The notes under the pieces: generated by a model
Database searches by the model: none
What the model saw: only the letters and a program-made list of their open reading frames with translations
Told to the model about the DNA's origin: nothing
Origin: Dactylosporangium vinaceum
GTDB lineage: Bacteria; Actinomycetota; Actinomycetes; Mycobacteriales; Micromonosporaceae
Direction of reading: 5' to 3'
DNA: 64,000 nucleotides
Assembly: GCF_019904175.1 (NCBI RefSeq)
Contig: NZ_CP061913.1
Location: 1,736,001 to 1,800,000 of the forward strand
Made by a program: the position numbers and the translations under genes
Shown here: positions 55,610 through 64,000 of the stretch, piece after piece
Numbering within the stretch: position 1 is the stretch's first letter
Layout: each line of letters begins with the position of its first letter

Positions 55610-56563
55610 ATGGCTGAAGTTCTGGTCGTTGTCGAAGCCTCCTCGCAGGGCGGCATCAAGAAGGTCACGCTCGAGATGCTGACCCTCGCCCGCACGCTGG
55701 GCGGCGACGTCTCGGCCGTCGTGTTCGGGGACGTCTCCGCGGTCGAGGCCAAGCTCGGCGAATACGGCGCCACCAAGATCTACAACGCGACCGGTGCCGA
55801 CCTCGACGAATACCTGGTCGCGCCGAAGGCCACCGTCCTGGCCGCGCTCATCCAGCGGGTCTCGCCGTCGGCGGTGCTCGTCGCCTCCTCGCAGGAGGGC
55901 AAGGAGATCGCGGCCCGGGTCGCGGTCAAGCTCGACAACGGCATCCTGACCGACGTGGTGGCGCTCGACGCCGACGGTACCGCCACGCAGGTCGTCTTCG
56001 CCGGCTCGACAATCGTGAAGTCCAAGGTCACCAAGGGCCTGCCGATCGTCACGGTGCGCCCCAACTCCCTCACCCCCGCGCCCGCGCCCGCGACCCCCTC
56101 GGTCGAGGCGGTCGAGGTTGCCGTCGAGGACAAGGACCGGCTGGCGAAGGTCGTCGAGCGCAAGGTCGAGGCCAAGGGCGCCCGCCCCGAGCTGGCCGAG
56201 GCGTCGATCGTCGTCTCCGGCGGCCGCGGCGTGGCCAGCGCCGACAACTTCAAGCTCGTCGAGGAGCTGGCCGACCTGCTCGGCGGCGCGGTCGGCGCGT
56301 CGCGGGCCGCCGTCGACTCCGGCTTCTACCCGCACCAGTTCCAGGTCGGGCAGACCGGCAAGACGGTGTCGCCGCAGCTGTACCTCGCGCTCGGCATCTC
56401 CGGCGCCATCCAGCACCGGGCCGGCATGCAGACCTCGAAGACGATCGTGGCGGTCAACAAGGACGCCGAGGCGCCGATCTTCGAGCTGGCCGACTTCGGC
56501 GTGGTGGGTGACCTGTTCAAGGTCGTCCCGCAGGCCGCCGAGGAGATCCGCAAGCGCAAGTAG
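55610..56563 (+). CDS. etfA: Electron transfer flavoprotein alpha subunit
   Basis: A 317-residue FAD-binding ETF subunit. ATG 55610 follows GGGGAGAC. The C-terminal FAD domain (about 190-317) has the signature [18 protein letters not shown] and [25 protein letters not shown] Pro/Ala linker (APAPATPS) separates the domains. A good terminator follows. It is the partner of etfB in one operon. Confidence 0.96.
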   Translation: MAEVLVVVEASSQGGIKKVTLEMLTLARTLGGDVSAVVFGDVSAVEAKLGEYGATKIYNATGADLDEYLVAPKATVLAALIQRVSPSAVLVASSQEGKEIAARVAVKLDNGILTDVVALDADGTATQVVFAGSTIVKSKVTKGLPIVTVRPNSLTPAPAPATPSVEAVEVAVEDKDRLAKVVERKVEAKGARPELAEASIVVSGGRGVASADNFKLVEELADLLGGAVGASRAAVDSGFYPHQFQVGQTGKTVSPQLYLALGISGAIQHRAGMQTSKTIVAVNKDAEAPIFELADFGVVGDLFKVVPQAAEEIRKRK

Positions 56564-56577
56564 TCGCGCACGCTCGG

Positions 56578-56617
56578 AAGCGCCCGCCCGGTCCCCGGCC
56601 GCGGCGGGCGTTTCGTT
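56578..56617 (+). terminator. Rho-independent terminator after etfBA
   Basis: CGCCCGCC and GGCGGGCG pair across 14 nt, extended by A-T pairs, and are followed by TTTCGTTT. Confidence 0.7.
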
Positions 56618-56643
56618 TACAGCAGCGTCCGTGCGTCCGTGGC

Positions 56644-56846
56644 GGGCCGGAGTGGGGCTTCAGCGGCTCTTGGTCGCCGCGCGATGGGCCCGCTCGACCC
56701 GCGCCCGGCAGGGCGGCCACCAAGGCGTCCACGTCGGCCGTAGTGGGCCGGAGTGGGGCTTCAGCGGCTCTTGGTCGCCGCGCGATGGGCCCGCTCGACC
56801 GCACCCGGCAGGGCGGCCACCAAGGCGTCCACATCGGCCATCGTGG
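56644..56846. repeat. Imperfect 101-bp tandem duplication at the 3' end of the cysteine desulfurase gene
   Basis: Copy A (56644-56744) and copy B (56745-56846) are nearly the same; copy B encodes the last 28 or so codons of the desulfurase. Copy A lies beyond the stop codon, with a one-base length difference in the CGACC(C)GC run and a few substitutions. Confidence 0.85.
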
Positions 56847-57924
56847 AGGTGTGGCCGAGCGTGAAGCGCAGCGACGAGCGCGCCCGCGCGTCGTCGGCGC
56901 CCATGGCCAGCAGGACGTGCGACGGCTGCGCCACACCCGCCGAACAGGCCGAGCCGGTCGAGCAGGCGATGTCCTGAGCGTCCAGGAGGAGCAGCAGCGC
57001 GTCGCCCTCGCAGCCCGGGAAGGAGAAGTGGGCGTTGCCGGGGAGGCGGTCGGTGGGGTCGCCGTTGAGGATCGCCTCGGGCACCGTGGCCCGCACCCGC
57101 GCGACAAGCGCGTCGCGCAGCCGGCCGATCCGCTCGGCCGACTCCCGCTGCGTCTTGACCGAAAGCTCCAGCGCCACCGCGAACGCCACGATCCCGGGCA
57201 CGTCGAGGGTTCCGGAGCGTACGTCGCGCTCCTGCCCCCCGCCATGCGCCAGCGGCGTGCAGTCGACCTCACGGGCGAGCAGGAGCGCGCCCGCGCCGAT
57301 CGGACCGCCGAGCTTGTGGCCGCTCACCGTGAGCGCGGCCGCGCCGCTGGCCGCGAAGTCGACAGGCACCTGGCCGACAGCCTGCACGGCATCGGTGTGG
57401 AACGGCACCCGCGCGGCGACGGCCAGGGCGGCCAGCTCGGCGACGGGCTGGATAGTGCCGACCTCGTTGTTGGCCCACATGGCGGTGACCACCGCGACGT
57501 CACCCCCGGCCAGCACCTCGGCCAGGGCCTCCGGGTGCACGCGCCCGGCCGCGTCGACCGGCAGCCAGGTCACAGCGGCGCCCTCGTGGGACTCGAGCCA
57601 GGCCACCGAGTCGAGGACGGCGTGGTGCTCGACCGAGGTGGCCACGACACGGTTGCGGGCCGGGTCGGCGGCGCGGCGGGCCCAGAAGATGCCCTTGACG
57701 GCGAGGTTGTCGCTCTCGGTGCCGCCGCCGGTGAAAATCACCTCCGACGGCCGGGCCACAAGCGCGGCGGCGATCCGCTCCCGCGCCTCCTCGATCCGGC
57801 GACGGGCGTGGCGCCCGGGTGCGTGCAGCGATGAGGCGTTGCCGACTTCCCGCGCGGTCGCGGCGTAGGCGTCGAGCGCCTCCGGAAGCATCGGCGTGGT
57901 GGCAGCATGGTCGAGGTACGGCAT
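56761..57924 (-). CDS. Cysteine desulfurase (IscS/NifS family)
   Basis: A 387-residue PLP enzyme that moves sulfur from cysteine for Fe-S clusters or tRNA thiolation. ATG 57924 gives [17 protein letters not shown], the standard start; the frame upstream is spurious. PLP-binding Lys204 sits in [10 protein letters not shown], His101 and Asp178 are in place, and the persulfide Cys327 lies in [17 protein letters not shown]. Actinobacterial relatives with this spacing usually feed the tRNA thiouridylase MnmA; that gene is not visible, as the etf operon adjoins instead. The C-terminal end has been duplicated downstream. TAGGCT on the minus strand eight bases before the ATG may be the -10. Confidence 0.93.
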   Translation of the reverse strand: MPYLDHAATTPMLPEALDAYAATAREVGNASSLHAPGRHARRRIEEARERIAAALVARPSEVIFTGGGTESDNLAVKGIFWARRAADPARNRVVATSVEHHAVLDSVAWLESHEGAAVTWLPVDAAGRVHPEALAEVLAGGDVAVVTAMWANNEVGTIQPVAELAALAVAARVPFHTDAVQAVGQVPVDFAASGAAALTVSGHKLGGPIGAGALLLAREVDCTPLAHGGGQERDVRSGTLDVPGIVAFAVALELSVKTQRESAERIGRLRDALVARVRATVPEAILNGDPTDRLPGNAHFSFPGCEGDALLLLLDAQDIACSTGSACSAGVAQPSHVLLAMGADDARARSSLRFTLGHTSTMADVDALVAALPGAVERAHRAATKSR

Positions 57925-58757
57925 CGGGGCCAAGCCTAACGGCCTGCCACCCCTTACCACCTCTCCGGTATGGCAGCGTTCGCGCCACTCCCGAACCCAC
58001 CGGGTCCATGACCGCACCGGTGACGGCACCGGGCGTAACGGGCGTGCCGCAATCATCGGCCGGCAGCGATACTGGTCGGCCTGCCGAAAGCGCCCGGGCA
58101 CCGCCATCCGCCCACTACTGAACGTGATTGCGTAGGGGCGATGTGCCACGTTCCTGAAAATGTCCGATGCGGTGCGCATCGACGCAATTACGAATAGCAA
58201 GTTTCTCGCCAGGTGCATCCAACGGCGGGCCAGACTCCGAAACATCCTCGAGAACGACCATCGTTACCGCACTCACTCCAGGACGTGCCCGTGCGACGGC
58301 GGCGATCGCAGCCACCGAGCGGACCCCGGACAGCACCCGGGCGCCCGCTGGACAACCGCGCCCGGCGAGGGCCACGCAAGCGCACCCGCCTGACACCGCT
58401 TTCGAGCGCCGCGACGCCACCGCGTCCGAGCGCTTGGCCGCCGCTTCCGAGCGCCGGGCCGCCCCCGTGCGCCATTGCCTGGCCTGCGTCGCGTCCGAGC
58501 GTCGAGCCGGCGCCGCGCGCCATGGCCTGGCCTGTGTCGCGTCCGAGCGTCGAGCCGGCGCCGTGCGCCAGCGCGGAGCTTGTGTCGCGTCCGAGTGGTG
58601 GGCCCGTGTCGCATCCGAGCGCTGAGCTGACCTCGCGCGCCCGTGCCCGTGCCCGTGCCCGCGCCATCGCCATCGCCATCGCCGAGCTTGCGGCGCGTCC
58701 GAGCGCCGGCGCGACGCTGCGGACAAGCGCCCGGTCACCGCGGCACGACGGCATCCG
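57925..58757. other. Non-coding region with third repeat island
   Basis: No intact gene. The part 57940-58270 is mixed sequence with an AT-rich patch at 58160-58205. The part 58400-58700 holds degenerate repeats: GCGTCCGAGC at 58491, 58539 and 58587 gives a 48-bp period, with looser copies outside. Both strands show long but meaningless open frames. Confidence 0.6.
58165..58181. promoter_or_regulatory. Operator-like palindrome
   Basis: CGATGCG-GTG-CGCATCG, exact 7-bp arms, at the edge of an AT-rich patch between the cysteine desulfurase and the ECF sigma gene. No promoter could be tied to it. Confidence 0.35.
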
Positions 58758-58823
58758 CCCACTGCCGCACATGAGCCTCCACCCACTGCCGCACATGAGA
58801 GTCAGCCCAGTGCCGCACATGAG
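58758..58823 (+). repeat. Three 24-bp-spaced direct repeats upstream of the sigma factor
   Basis: CCCA(C/G)TGCCGCACATGAG at 58758, 58782 and 58806, one copy with a single substitution, ending 51 bp before the sigma-factor start. The equal spacing suggests iterated protein-binding sites. Confidence 0.6.
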
Positions 58824-58874
58824 CGTGTGCCCCGAGACGCCCGGTAGCGCCCACCGCAAGCCCCGGGGCCGCCG

Positions 58875-59513
58875 GTGACCGCCGAATACACCGACAACGG
58901 TCGCCAGCGCGACGGGCGCGACGGCGACGTCTCCGACGACGGCTTCACCGACCTCTTCAGGGCGGGCGACGAGCGCGCGCTGCGGATGGCGTACGAGCGC
59001 TTCGGCCCCGCCGTGTACCACCTCGCCGTCCGCGGGGTCGGCAGCGTCACCGACGCCGAGGACGTGACCCAGGCGGTGTTCGTGGCGGCGTGGCTCGGAC
59101 GCGAGGGCTTCGACCCGGACCGCGGCTCGCTGCTCGGCTGGTTCCTCGGCATCGCCCGGCGAAAGGTCGTGGACCAGATCCGCGCGTCCGCGCGCGACGG
59201 CCGCATCACCGAGGAGGTCCGCCGCCTGGCCGGGCCCGTGCGCGAGGGCGCGGGCGACGCACCACCGGACCGGATCATCGACCGGCTGGTGCTGGCCGAC
59301 GAGATGGCCCACCTCCCGGGCGAGCAGCGCCGCGTGCTCGAGTTGGCGTTCTACGACGACCTGACCCATGCTCAGATCGCCGCCCTCACCAGGCTGCCGC
59401 TCGGCACTGTGAAGAGCCACCTGCGGCGCGGGATGGCCCGGCTGCGCACCCGATGGGAGGTGGACGGTGCCGCATTTGGAACCCGAGCGGCTGGTACTCC
59501 TGGCGCTCGGTGA
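58875..59513 (+). CDS. ECF-type RNA polymerase sigma factor
   Basis: A 212-residue sigma factor from GTG 58875. Region 2 (about 28-95): RAGDERALRMAYERFGPAVYHLAVRGVGSVTDAEDVTQAVFVAAW, then LLGWFLGIARRKVVDQIR. Region 4 (about 145-200): LPGEQRRVLELAFYDDLTHAQIAALTRLPLGTVKSHLRRGMARLR. The next gene, an RskA-type anti-sigma factor, begins 47 bases before its end, so the pair is translationally coupled and resembles SigK/RskA. The signal is probably envelope or redox stress. Three 24-bp repeats lie directly upstream. Confidence 0.93.
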   Translation: MTAEYTDNGRQRDGRDGDVSDDGFTDLFRAGDERALRMAYERFGPAVYHLAVRGVGSVTDAEDVTQAVFVAAWLGREGFDPDRGSLLGWFLGIARRKVVDQIRASARDGRITEEVRRLAGPVREGAGDAPPDRIIDRLVLADEMAHLPGEQRRVLELAFYDDLTHAQIAALTRLPLGTVKSHLRRGMARLRTRWEVDGAAFGTRAAGTPGAR

Positions 59514-60255
59514 AGAGGCCCTGGACCAGCACGAGACCGGACACCTGGACACCTGCGAGCAGTGCCGCACCGACATGGACTCGCTGCGCAATGTCGCGGG
59601 CCTGGCCCGGCAGACCTCACGCCTCCGCGCGCTCCCACCGCCGCCGGAGTACGTCTGGCAGCGCATCCGCGCGGAGCTCGCCGCTTCCGGGCGCAACACG
59701 CCGCCACCGGCTGTCGGCCTGTTCACTGACCCTCCGGGGGAAAACCACAAACCGGCAAATCTGGCATTTGTACTGCCACAGCGTCGCAAGCCCACCTGGA
59801 GAACCACTGTCGCCATCGCCGCCGCGGCCGCGGTCCTCGCAGCCGCAGGAGCGACGGTTGGCACGGCCCTCTGGCTGCGACCGAGCCGGACCGGCACCAC
59901 CGACGTGGCCGACTGCCGGCCCCAGGACAGGCGCGTCGAGCTCCAAGCGCTCCCGGAGGCCCCAAACGGCGCCGCGGGCTACGCCTGCCTGCGCATCGTC
60001 GACGGCGAACGCACCCTCGTCGTCCACGCCGCCGGCATGCCCGCCCAGCCGGACGGCGACTACGAGGCGTGGCTGCTGAACCGCGACCAGCCGACCCGCA
60101 TGGAGGCGCTCGGCATACTCGGCCGCAACGGCGCGTTCAACGTCCCGGCGAAGCTCGACCTGTCGGAGTACAACATCATCGACATTTCGGTGGAGCCCCA
60201 CGACGGGAACTCGACGCACTCGGGGCACAGCATGCTGCGGGGCACGCTGCCGTAG
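59467..60255 (+). CDS. RskA-type membrane anti-sigma factor
   Basis: A 262-residue protein from GTG 59467, with GGGAGG six bases upstream inside the sigma gene. The zinc-binding anti-sigma domain has H26xxxC30xxC33 (HLDTCEQC). One membrane helix follows (about 113-137, TVAIAAAAAVLAAAGATVGTALWL), and the extracellular RskA domain (150-262) has VHAAGMPAQPDGDYEAWLLNRD and FNVPAKLDLSEYNIIDISVEP. It should hold the neighbouring sigma factor at the membrane until proteolysis releases it. The C-terminus is complete. Confidence 0.92.
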   Translation: MPHLEPERLVLLALGEEALDQHETGHLDTCEQCRTDMDSLRNVAGLARQTSRLRALPPPPEYVWQRIRAELAASGRNTPPPAVGLFTDPPGENHKPANLAFVLPQRRKPTWRTTVAIAAAAAVLAAAGATVGTALWLRPSRTGTTDVADCRPQDRRVELQALPEAPNGAAGYACLRIVDGERTLVVHAAGMPAQPDGDYEAWLLNRDQPTRMEALGILGRNGAFNVPAKLDLSEYNIIDISVEPHDGNSTHSGHSMLRGTLP

Positions 60256-60750
60256 ACCACAACCACCCGGCCCGCGGGCGCACACACCCGATCTCCCGCA
60301 TACACGCGGACGGGCGCACCGATGCTGGCTGCGAGCTCTCGCCGACGCGCGGACGCGGGCACTGATGCTGGCTGCGAGCTCTCGCCGACGCCCGGGCGTA
60401 GGTGCTGGAAGTCCGCCGACGCGCGGACGCGGGTGCTGGGAGTCTGCTGGCGCGCGGACGCGGGTGCTGGGAGTCTGCCGGCGCGCGGTCGCGGACACGG
60501 CTGGTGGCTGCGAGCGCCCGTCGCCGCGCGGATGTCTCACCCTTTCGCCAACGCGCGGACGCGGGGCGCGGGCGCTGCCGGCTTCTGCCGCGGCGCGGAC
60601 CGCCTCCGCACCGGCGCTGCCAGCTCCTGCCACCGCGCGGATTGCCTCCGCGCTGGCGCTGCGGTCCCCTCCGCGCGGCGCTTTCGGTGGGGCTGCCGAG
60701 TGGGTAATCGCGCGGGCGCGGGATGGGGAGAGGGGGCGAAACAGGGCATC
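60256..60750. repeat. Fourth repeat island, inverted orientation
   Basis: Two copies of GATGCTGGCTGCGAGCTCTC start at 60321 and 60364 (43 bp apart), and two copies of GCGCGGACGCGGGTGCTGGG at 60421 and 60452 (31 bp apart). The core reads GCGCGGACGC, the complement of the GCGTCCGCGC seen in the other islands. No gene. From about 60780 the DNA becomes AT-richer and leads into the next promoter. Confidence 0.7.
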
Positions 60751-60978
60751 GTCGGGCTGGCGGAACCGGTCGCCGACCGGATGAAATGGCATCATCTGAA
60801 CGGCTATGACCCCGGGTGAGCTACCGGTGAGGAACGCCGTACGTGGTCGGTCGACGGGGTGAATCCGATCGGGTGAATTAATACCGAGCCTCACCGATAT
60901 GACCAGCTAGCGCCACGGTGGATTTGGTTACGGCCATTCTTATTCGTTTTTCCTGCGGCTTAAGTCGGCCGCTCACCC

Positions 60979-60984
60979 TATGTT
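60979..60984 (+). promoter_or_regulatory. -10 element TATGTT, leaderless promoter
   Basis: TATGTT, six bases, GTG 60991. It lies at the end of a 200-bp AT-richer block. This is the best match to TANNNT among the leaderless examples here. Confidence 0.65.
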
Positions 60985-60990
60985 TGCGCG

Positions 60991-61779
60991 GTGCCAGTCG
61001 AAACCACTTCCATGGATGAAGCCACCGAGATCATTGCGGTCAACGATCTCTCGTCGCCGGTATTCGTCGATGCTTCGGGTCGCCGGGGAAGGCGAATCCG
61101 AATTGTTTTCGGCGCGCTCGGTGCGGCGACGCTTGTCTATGGCGCGCTGGTCGCCACGAGCCTTGTCGGCGGACCGCTGAAGCCGCAGCAGCTGCTGCCG
61201 TTCCCGGAGCTGGTGAACAACCTGCCGGGCGTCGAGCAGCCGCCGCCCGCGGCCCAGCCCGGGTCCAACAACCAGGCCGTCAAGCCGCCCGCGGTCACGA
61301 CGGCGAAGAAGATCAAGAACGCCAACAAGCCGGCGCAGAGCGGTGCCATCGCGGTGCCGTCGGCGACGTCTACCGGCGCGCCGGTTCCCGGTACCACCAC
61401 AACCACGGCACCGCCGCCCGCGGAGGCCACTGTCGCCCCGCCGACGGCGCTTCCGAGCGCCACGCCGACCAAGGCGGCGGACCCCGGCAAGAGCCCGACC
61501 GGTGGTCCGGGGACCGATCCGACCGGGACGCCGACGCCCACGGCGACCCCGGCCAGCGAGGGCACGGCGTTCCCGGGCGGGAACGCCACCGGCTCGGGGG
61601 CGAAGCCGTCGGCGGACACGGTGCCGGTCGGAGAGACCCAGACCCAGACGCAGCCTCCGGCCGCGACGCCGGCCGCCACCAGCACGGGTGGCGGCGGCAC
61701 GGGGACCAGAGGCACGGGGTCCGGCGGGACGGGTACCGGTGCCACGCCTAGCGCCACCGCGAGCCTGGGCCCGGCGTGA
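60991..61779 (+). CDS. Membrane-anchored Pro/Thr/Ala-rich protein in a MatAB-like operon
   Basis: A 262-residue protein from GTG 60991: a cytoplasmic N-terminus of about 35 residues, one helix (IRIVFGALGAATLVYGALVATSLV, about 37-60), and an external part of 200 residues rich in Pro, Thr, Ala and Gly (TTTTTAPPPAEATVAPP and the like). No catalytic domain. Its position before a deacetylase-glycosyltransferase recalls matA of Streptomyces matAB, which is needed for the extracellular glycan that clumps mycelia; similarity in sequence is not shown. The TGA overlaps the GTG of a 30-codon bridging ORF. The Thr-rich part could be O-glycosylated. Confidence 0.75.
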   Translation: MPVETTSMDEATEIIAVNDLSSPVFVDASGRRGRRIRIVFGALGAATLVYGALVATSLVGGPLKPQQLLPFPELVNNLPGVEQPPPAAQPGSNNQAVKPPAVTTAKKIKNANKPAQSGAIAVPSATSTGAPVPGTTTTTAPPPAEATVAPPTALPSATPTKAADPGKSPTGGPGTDPTGTPTPTATPASEGTAFPGGNATGSGAKPSADTVPVGETQTQTQPPAATPAATSTGGGGTGTRGTGSGGTGTGATPSATASLGPA

Positions 61780-61868
61780 GCCGTCCGCAGCGGACCGGAA
61801 CGACCGCCCGCCGGCGGCTCGGAGCTGAGCTCGCACCGGCGAAGGAGCTTGCGGAGGTGGCGGCGTGA
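61776..61868 (+). CDS. 30-residue bridging mini-ORF, related to the cassette at 14379
   Basis: GTG 61776 overlaps the upstream stop (GTGA), and the TGA overlaps GTG 61865 of the glycosyltransferase (GTGA). The product is MSRPQRTGTTARRRLGAELA then PAKELAEVAA, exactly 30 residues like the bridges at 14379 and 14468. The last 25 bases are identical to those bridges and contain the GGAGGTGGCGGC ribosome-binding site; the first two thirds differ. This shows a shared 3' module at two unrelated operons. Confidence 0.45.
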   Translation: MSRPQRTGTTARRRLGAELAPAKELAEVAA

Positions 61869-64000
61869 GCCGCAAGAAGAAGGACGCGCGGAAGCGTTTC
61901 TCGTTCACCCGGCTGATCTTCGGCATCGTCCTGCTGACCATGCTCGCGGGCGTGCTGTTCGTCGAGGCGTACGTCAACGCCGAGTTCCACCCTGATCACA
62001 GCGAGAGCGCCGGCAAGCAGACGACGGTGCCGCAGTCGGTCATCGACGGCGGCCCGATCATCGACACCCGCAACAACCAGGTGCACTCGTACTCGCTGCC
62101 GAAGAAGACCATCGCCCTCACCTTCGACGACGGCCCCGACCCGCAGTGGACGCCGCAGGTCATGGACGTGCTGCGCAGGCACAACGTGAACGCGACGTTC
62201 TTCGTCGTGGGCACCCAGGTGACCCGGCACGCCGACCTCGTCTCCGAGCTCGCGCGCGGAGGCGACGAGATCGGCATCCACAGCTTCACGCATCCGCGCC
62301 TGGACCAGCTCTCCCAGTGGCAGCGCGAGCTGGAGTACTCCCAGACCCAGCTCGCCGTCGTCAAGGCGACCGGGCAGAAGTCGGCCCTCCTGCGCCTGCC
62401 CTACTCCTCCAGCGCCGACGCCATCGATGACGCCAACTGGCCCTTGATCAAGGAGGCCGGTCGCCTCGGGTACCTGTCGATCATGACGGACACCGACAGC
62501 CGCGACTGGAGCCTCCCGGGCGTGGACAAGATCGTGCAGGGCGCGACGCCCGAGGGCGACAAGGGCTCGATCGTCCTCATGCACGACGCCGGCGGCGACC
62601 GCCGGCAGACCATCGAAGCGCTCGACCGGTTCATTCCGATAATGCAGCAGCGGGGGTACTCCTTCACGACCGTCTCCGGCGGCCTGGCCAAGACGCTCTC
62701 AGGCCAGAACATCGCGTTGGAGGCGCCCGCCACAGTGCGGGACCAGCGCCGGGCCTTCGCGCTCGTGACGGCCGTCGGCGTGGCCGACTGGATCATGGAA
62801 CTGCTCCGCGTGCTGTTCCTGATCGTCGGAATCCTCACCATCGGCCGCACTGTCGCGCTGTTCCTGCTGGCCGGTCGGCACGCGCGGAAGCGTCGCGACA
62901 AGGCGTGGCAGTGGGGTCCGCCGGTCGAGGAGCCGGTGTCGGTGATCGTGCCCGCGTACAACGAGAAAGAGGGCATCGAGGCCGCCGTACGCTCCCTCGC
63001 GGGCGGCGACCATCCCGGCGGCATCGAGGTCGTGGTCGTCGACGACGGCTCGACCGACAACACCGCGGACCTGGTTGCCGCGATGCACCTGCCAAACGTC
63101 CGCGTCGTGCGCATTCCCAACGGCGGCAAGCCGAACGCGCTGAACGTCGGCGTGGCGATGGCCCGGCACGACCTCATCGTCATGGTCGACGGCGACACCG
63201 TTTTCGAGCCGGATGCGGTACGCCACCTTGTCCAGCCCTTCGCGGACCCCACGGTCGGCGCCGTCGCGGGCAACGTCAAGGTCGGCAACCGTGACACCAT
63301 CGTCGCGCGGTGGCAGCACATCGAGTACGTCATCGGCTTCAACCTCGACCGCCGGCTGTACGACATCCTGCAGATCATGCCCACGATCCCGGGTGCCATC
63401 GGAGCCTTCCGCCGCCGGGCCCTGGCCGACATCGGCGGCATCAGCCACGACACGCTCGCCGAGGACACCGACGCCACCATGGCCCTGTGCCGCACCGGCT
63501 GGCGCGTCGTCTACGAAGAGCGCGCCCGCGCGTGGACGGAGGCGCCGAGCAAGCTGCGCCAGCTGTGGCTGCAGCGGTACCGCTGGAGCTACGGCACGAT
63601 GCAGGCGATGTGGAAGCACCGCCGGTCGATCGTGGACCGCGGTCCCTCCGGCCGCTTCGGCCGCTTCGGCCTGCCTTTCATCGCGTTCTTCGGCATCGCC
63701 CTGCCGCTGCTGGCCCCGCTTATCGACATCCTGCTCGTCTACGGCCTGTTCTTCTCGAGCTGGAAGATCACCACGGCCGCCTGGCTGGCGATGTTCACGA
63801 TGCAGCTGGTGACCGCGATCGTCGCGTTCCGCCTGGACAAGGAGAAGCTCCGCCCGCTCTGGGTCCTGCCGCTCCAGCAGTTCGTGTACCGCCAGTTGAT
63901 GTACATCGTCCTGATCCAGTCGATGGGCACGGCCCTGACCGGCGCCCGGCTCCGCTGGCACAAGCTGCACCGCTCGGGCTCCGCGGGCGCGAGCGCGGGA
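61865..64000 (+). CDS. Polysaccharide deacetylase-glycosyltransferase family 2 fusion (3' truncated)
   Basis: 712 codons are present and the frame is open at the window edge. GTG 61865 follows GCGGAGGTGGCGGC. Order: N-terminal helix (about 15-35), NodB deacetylase domain (TFDDGPD 86-92, HSFTHP from 139, then MHDAGGD), a helix near 320, a processive GT2 domain (VIVPAYNE, DDGSTDNT, VDGDT, AEDTDA, QRYRW) and C-terminal helices. It should polymerise N-acetylglucosamine and deacetylate it at the outer face, like MatB of Streptomyces, the bifunctional enzyme of a PNAG-like glycan. Both catalytic centres look intact. Little is missing: MatB-like proteins are about 730 residues. Confidence 0.92.
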   Translation, partial: MSRKKKDARKRFSFTRLIFGIVLLTMLAGVLFVEAYVNAEFHPDHSESAGKQTTVPQSVIDGGPIIDTRNNQVHSYSLPKKTIALTFDDGPDPQWTPQVMDVLRRHNVNATFFVVGTQVTRHADLVSELARGGDEIGIHSFTHPRLDQLSQWQRELEYSQTQLAVVKATGQKSALLRLPYSSSADAIDDANWPLIKEAGRLGYLSIMTDTDSRDWSLPGVDKIVQGATPEGDKGSIVLMHDAGGDRRQTIEALDRFIPIMQQRGYSFTTVSGGLAKTLSGQNIALEAPATVRDQRRAFALVTAVGVADWIMELLRVLFLIVGILTIGRTVALFLLAGRHARKRRDKAWQWGPPVEEPVSVIVPAYNEKEGIEAAVRSLAGGDHPGGIEVVVVDDGSTDNTADLVAAMHLPNVRVVRIPNGGKPNALNVGVAMARHDLIVMVDGDTVFEPDAVRHLVQPFADPTVGAVAGNVKVGNRDTIVARWQHIEYVIGFNLDRRLYDILQIMPTIPGAIGAFRRRALADIGGISHDTLAEDTDATMALCRTGWRVVYEERARAWTEAPSKLRQLWLQRYRWSYGTMQAMWKHRRSIVDRGPSGRFGRFGLPFIAFFGIALPLLAPLIDILLVYGLFFSSWKITTAAWLAMFTMQLVTAIVAFRLDKEKLRPLWVLPLQQFVYRQLMYIVLIQSMGTALTGARLRWHKLHRSGSAGASAG

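Noticed and set aside
60973-61977. 334-codon minus-strand frame
   Set aside because: Antisense of the Thr/Pro-rich membrane protein, whose sense frame has a leaderless promoter and a membrane helix.

Overview
The window looks like chromosomal DNA of a very GC-rich filamentous actinomycete. The B12-dependent isobutyryl-CoA mutase, the 180-kDa-type NAD-glutamate dehydrogenase, the RskA-type anti-sigma factor, the many GTG starts and the leaderless promoters all fit an actinobacterium. Micromonosporaceae (Actinoplanes/Dactylosporangium-like) is my best guess, but this is inference because there is no rRNA here. No tRNA, rRNA, CRISPR array, transposase or phage gene was seen.

Layout. 1-477: 3' end of a MeaB/ArgK-type GTPase. 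478-2700: a decayed C-rich repeat island. 2881-7429: an ABC export operon (large FtsX permease plus two ATPases, all joined by GTGA stop/start overlaps). 7616-9535: a secreted protein and an Asp23/Gls24 protein, each followed by a clear hairpin. 9616-11304: icmA. 11401-18646: a second, paralogous ABC operon with two large FtsX permeases and one ATPase, joined by short 30-codon and 60-codon bridging ORFs. 18651-21829: a thioredoxin-fold/TPR protein and an arginase-fold protein with a long disordered tail. 21844-23733 (-): a penicillin-binding lipoprotein. 23937-28817: NAD-glutamate dehydrogenase. 28857-29901: about 1 kb with an AT-rich operator-like palindrome and a possible gene remnant. 29902-32688: GH3 hexosaminidase divergent from a ROK regulator. 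32701-35520: ABC-2 exporter and an orphan ATPase. 35612-37082: low-GC multi-pass membrane protein with a frameshift. 37343-43995: enoyl-CoA hydratase, DUF6232-like protein, two tandem Hsp70-like proteins with disordered tails and membrane segments, and an acetolactate-synthase-like enzyme. 44040-44880: a second repeat island. 45003-51822: HAD hydrolase, phospholipase D, double PAP2 phosphatase, DUF1206 protein, diacylglycerol-kinase-like protein, PLDc_N and DUF202 membrane proteins, i.e. a membrane-lipid-flavoured cluster. 51855-54389: an ABC permease without an ATPase. 54816-57924: etfBA and a cysteine desulfurase. 57925-60750: repeat islands around an ECF sigma/anti-sigma pair. 60991-64000: a MatAB-like pair for an extracellular aminopolysaccharide, the second gene cut by the window edge.

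Themes. Many genes have a TANNNT hexamer exactly 6-7 nt before the start codon, the arrangement expected for leaderless mRNAs. Several gene pairs are bridged by tiny ORFs that overlap both neighbours by 4 nt (ATGA or GTGA); the bridges at 14379-14560 and 61776-61868 have the same length and share their 3' sequence, and they are the best candidate here for something undescribed. Five islands built around a GCGTCCGCGCG-like core interrupt the map and also appear inside the linker of the PAP2 gene.
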